Assembly (NCBI RefSeq): GCF_026230105.1
Contig: NC_079484.1
Span: forward strand, 9,873,805 to 9,937,804
Length of the DNA stretch: 64,000 nt
Origin: Diorhabda sublineata
Lineage: Eukaryota; Arthropoda; Insecta; Coleoptera; Chrysomelidae
Reading direction: 5' to 3'
The position numbers and the translations under genes are program-made. The notes beneath the pieces are model-generated. The model was not told where the DNA came from and searched no databases. It worked only from the letters and a program-made list of their open reading frames with translations. Positions 62,990 to 64,000 of the stretch are shown in pieces; the first letter of the stretch is position 1; the number at the start of each line of letters is the position of its first letter.

Positions 62990-63510
62990 GAGAAATATTT
63001 TGTACGTGGCAAGCCTCAAGCACATTGCTTTGGTATGGCTTCATTGGACTCATAGCGCGTACCCAGAAGAGAATTGTTGAGTCGAATACAGGTAGCTAAA
63101 TTTGACGATATCTCTCGTTCGGTGTTTGACGAATTTGACCAAAAGCGAGTCACAATCATGCTGAAATGTGGCAAAGCATTATCATGATGAATAACACGGT
63201 TGTTTGCTACGAATCGCTTCACGTAGAAGCATCAAAACAGCCAAATAATACTCCTTATTAACCGTTTGATCGTATGGAATGAGTTCTAGACGAAACACAA
63301 TATGGTAATAAAAGAAACTGATGAGCCTGATTTTGATTTTTGACTGACTTTAACGTGGTTTTTAATGTTTCGGCTCATTTTTGGACGCCATTTGCTAGAT
63401 GTTTGGGTATTCTCGACTTTATATTCATAAACCTACTTCTCGTTACCAGTAGTAATGCATTGGATGGAGGTAGGACCTTCAGCTTCATTGTAAGACGTTG
63501 TTTTTGCAGA
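62990..63510 (-). mobile_element. mariner transposase fragment, third family
   Basis: On the minus strand across several frames: VYEYKVENTQTSSKW (cf. VYGYDVETKxQSSQW; the preceding TGDESW is TGNEK plus a stop), RLISFFYYHIVFRLELIPYD, then QTVNKEYYLAVLMLLREAIR and RVIHHDNALPHFSM (second catalytic block HHDNAPAHT). SLLGTRYESNEAI is probably the tail. It is distinct in sequence from the mariner at 62.5 kb and those at 47-50 kb. Frameshifts and stops are present. Confidence 0.8.
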
Positions 63511-63580
63511 TCTTTTGGTTGGAGGCTAGCATTGACACACTTCATAATCAAAACATTAATTAAAATATATTGTGCCAATA

Positions 63581-63602
63581 CCTAACCTAACCTAACCTAA
63601 CC
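63581..63602. repeat. Short (CCTAA)n, insect telomere-type unit
   Basis: 4.4 perfect copies of CCTAA, the complement of the arthropod telomere unit TTAGG. Either a chance microsatellite or a relic of telomeric DNA inserted at a break. Confidence 0.9.
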
Positions 63603-64000
63603 AATAAGAGATATTGAGAACCTTTCGCACGACTATTTTTAAGTTGCGTTCGCAATAACACTTTTGCAACATTTTCAACAATCTTGTGGCTGTAATTCTA
63701 TTGGGAATGGAAAATTTCAAGCTCGTCGCTTTCTTTTCCTCAACGAATATCGCTAAACAAACTTTTCGCATCTTTACAAACTGTTGACAAACATAGAGAC
63801 ATGGAGTTCAAACTTCACATAAACATCAATAAAGATTGTACCAGTTTAAGAAAAAAAATGTAACTGATTCGATTTATGCGCTTAATTCAACTGCATCAGT
63901 CCATGTCAACTTTGATCATGAAAGGCTGATTGTATCGAGTAAATAAAAGGTTAAGTTGTATCGTATAACTTTTTTACAGGAAATTATAGAACAAACATTG
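63603..64000. other. Anonymous DNA at the window edge
   Basis: No recognisable feature in the last 400 bases. Confidence 0.5.

Noticed and set aside
1..64000. tRNA, rRNA and CRISPR features
   Set aside because: I looked for T-arm (GGTTCGAATCC-like) sequences on both strands, ribosomal signatures and regularly spaced direct repeats. Nothing convincing was found; the only regular array is the degenerate 30-bp tandem repeat.

Overview
This window looks like AT-rich euchromatin of an insect, most likely a beetle or another holometabolous insect with a transposon-laden genome. The grounds are an insect-type Brain tumor (Brat) protein, insect-type Jockey, RTE-like, mariner, Tc1, piggyBac and hAT remnants, and a short (CCTAA)n run matching the insect TTAGG telomere unit. 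Only one intact protein-coding gene is supported: brat, on the minus strand (stop near 38,795, start near 41,254). It is an 819-codon uninterrupted TRIM-NHL reading frame with RING, two B-boxes, coiled coil and six NHL repeats. A splice acceptor lies just upstream of its ATG, so 5' non-coding exons must lie further right. A donor near 41,651 and a CpG-rich promoter-like island at 51.7-52.1 kb are candidates. Its 3' UTR may run to an AATAAA signal near 36.1 kb.

Everything else is intergenic or intronic DNA made largely of decayed mobile elements. From left to right: a hAT pseudogene of the GTF2IRD2/SCAND3-like type (5.4-6.9 kb); non-LTR retrotransposon scraps (9.1, 9.8-10.4, 13.5, 16.2 kb); a PIF/Harbinger-like MITE with TAA duplications (10.6-11.1 kb, second copy at 53.5-54.0 kb); Tc1/mariner-type fragments (14.9, 15.9, 25.5-26.9 kb); a piggyBac-like fragment (19.5-20.1 kb); a 760-bp inverted repeat (20.6-21.3 kb); and a second hAT 3' end (23.8-24.3 kb). 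Further right are Jockey-like reverse transcriptase fragments (32.9 and 46.1 kb), an RT scrap antisense to the putative brat 3' UTR (37.3 kb), a mariner in the brat upstream region (42 kb), a pogo/DDE_1 fragment (44.4 kb), two internally deleted copies of one mariner family (47.6-48.4 and 49.4-50.1 kb) and two more mariner families (62.5-63.5 kb).

The most interesting non-coding structures are these. Two loci (31.8 and 47.2 kb) carry inverted pairs of degenerate type-I hammerhead-ribozyme cores, and a second repeat family (0.6 and 54.9 kb) has a related GAAAC-GUC signature. An 800-bp palindrome at 57.6-58.4 kb behaves like two LTRs fused head to head, with TG...CA ends and a GTAC duplication. 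A ~1-kb degenerate ~30-bp tandem array lies at 60.5-61.5 kb. No tRNA, rRNA or CRISPR was seen. Most other open frames are short and AT-driven, and are not called.
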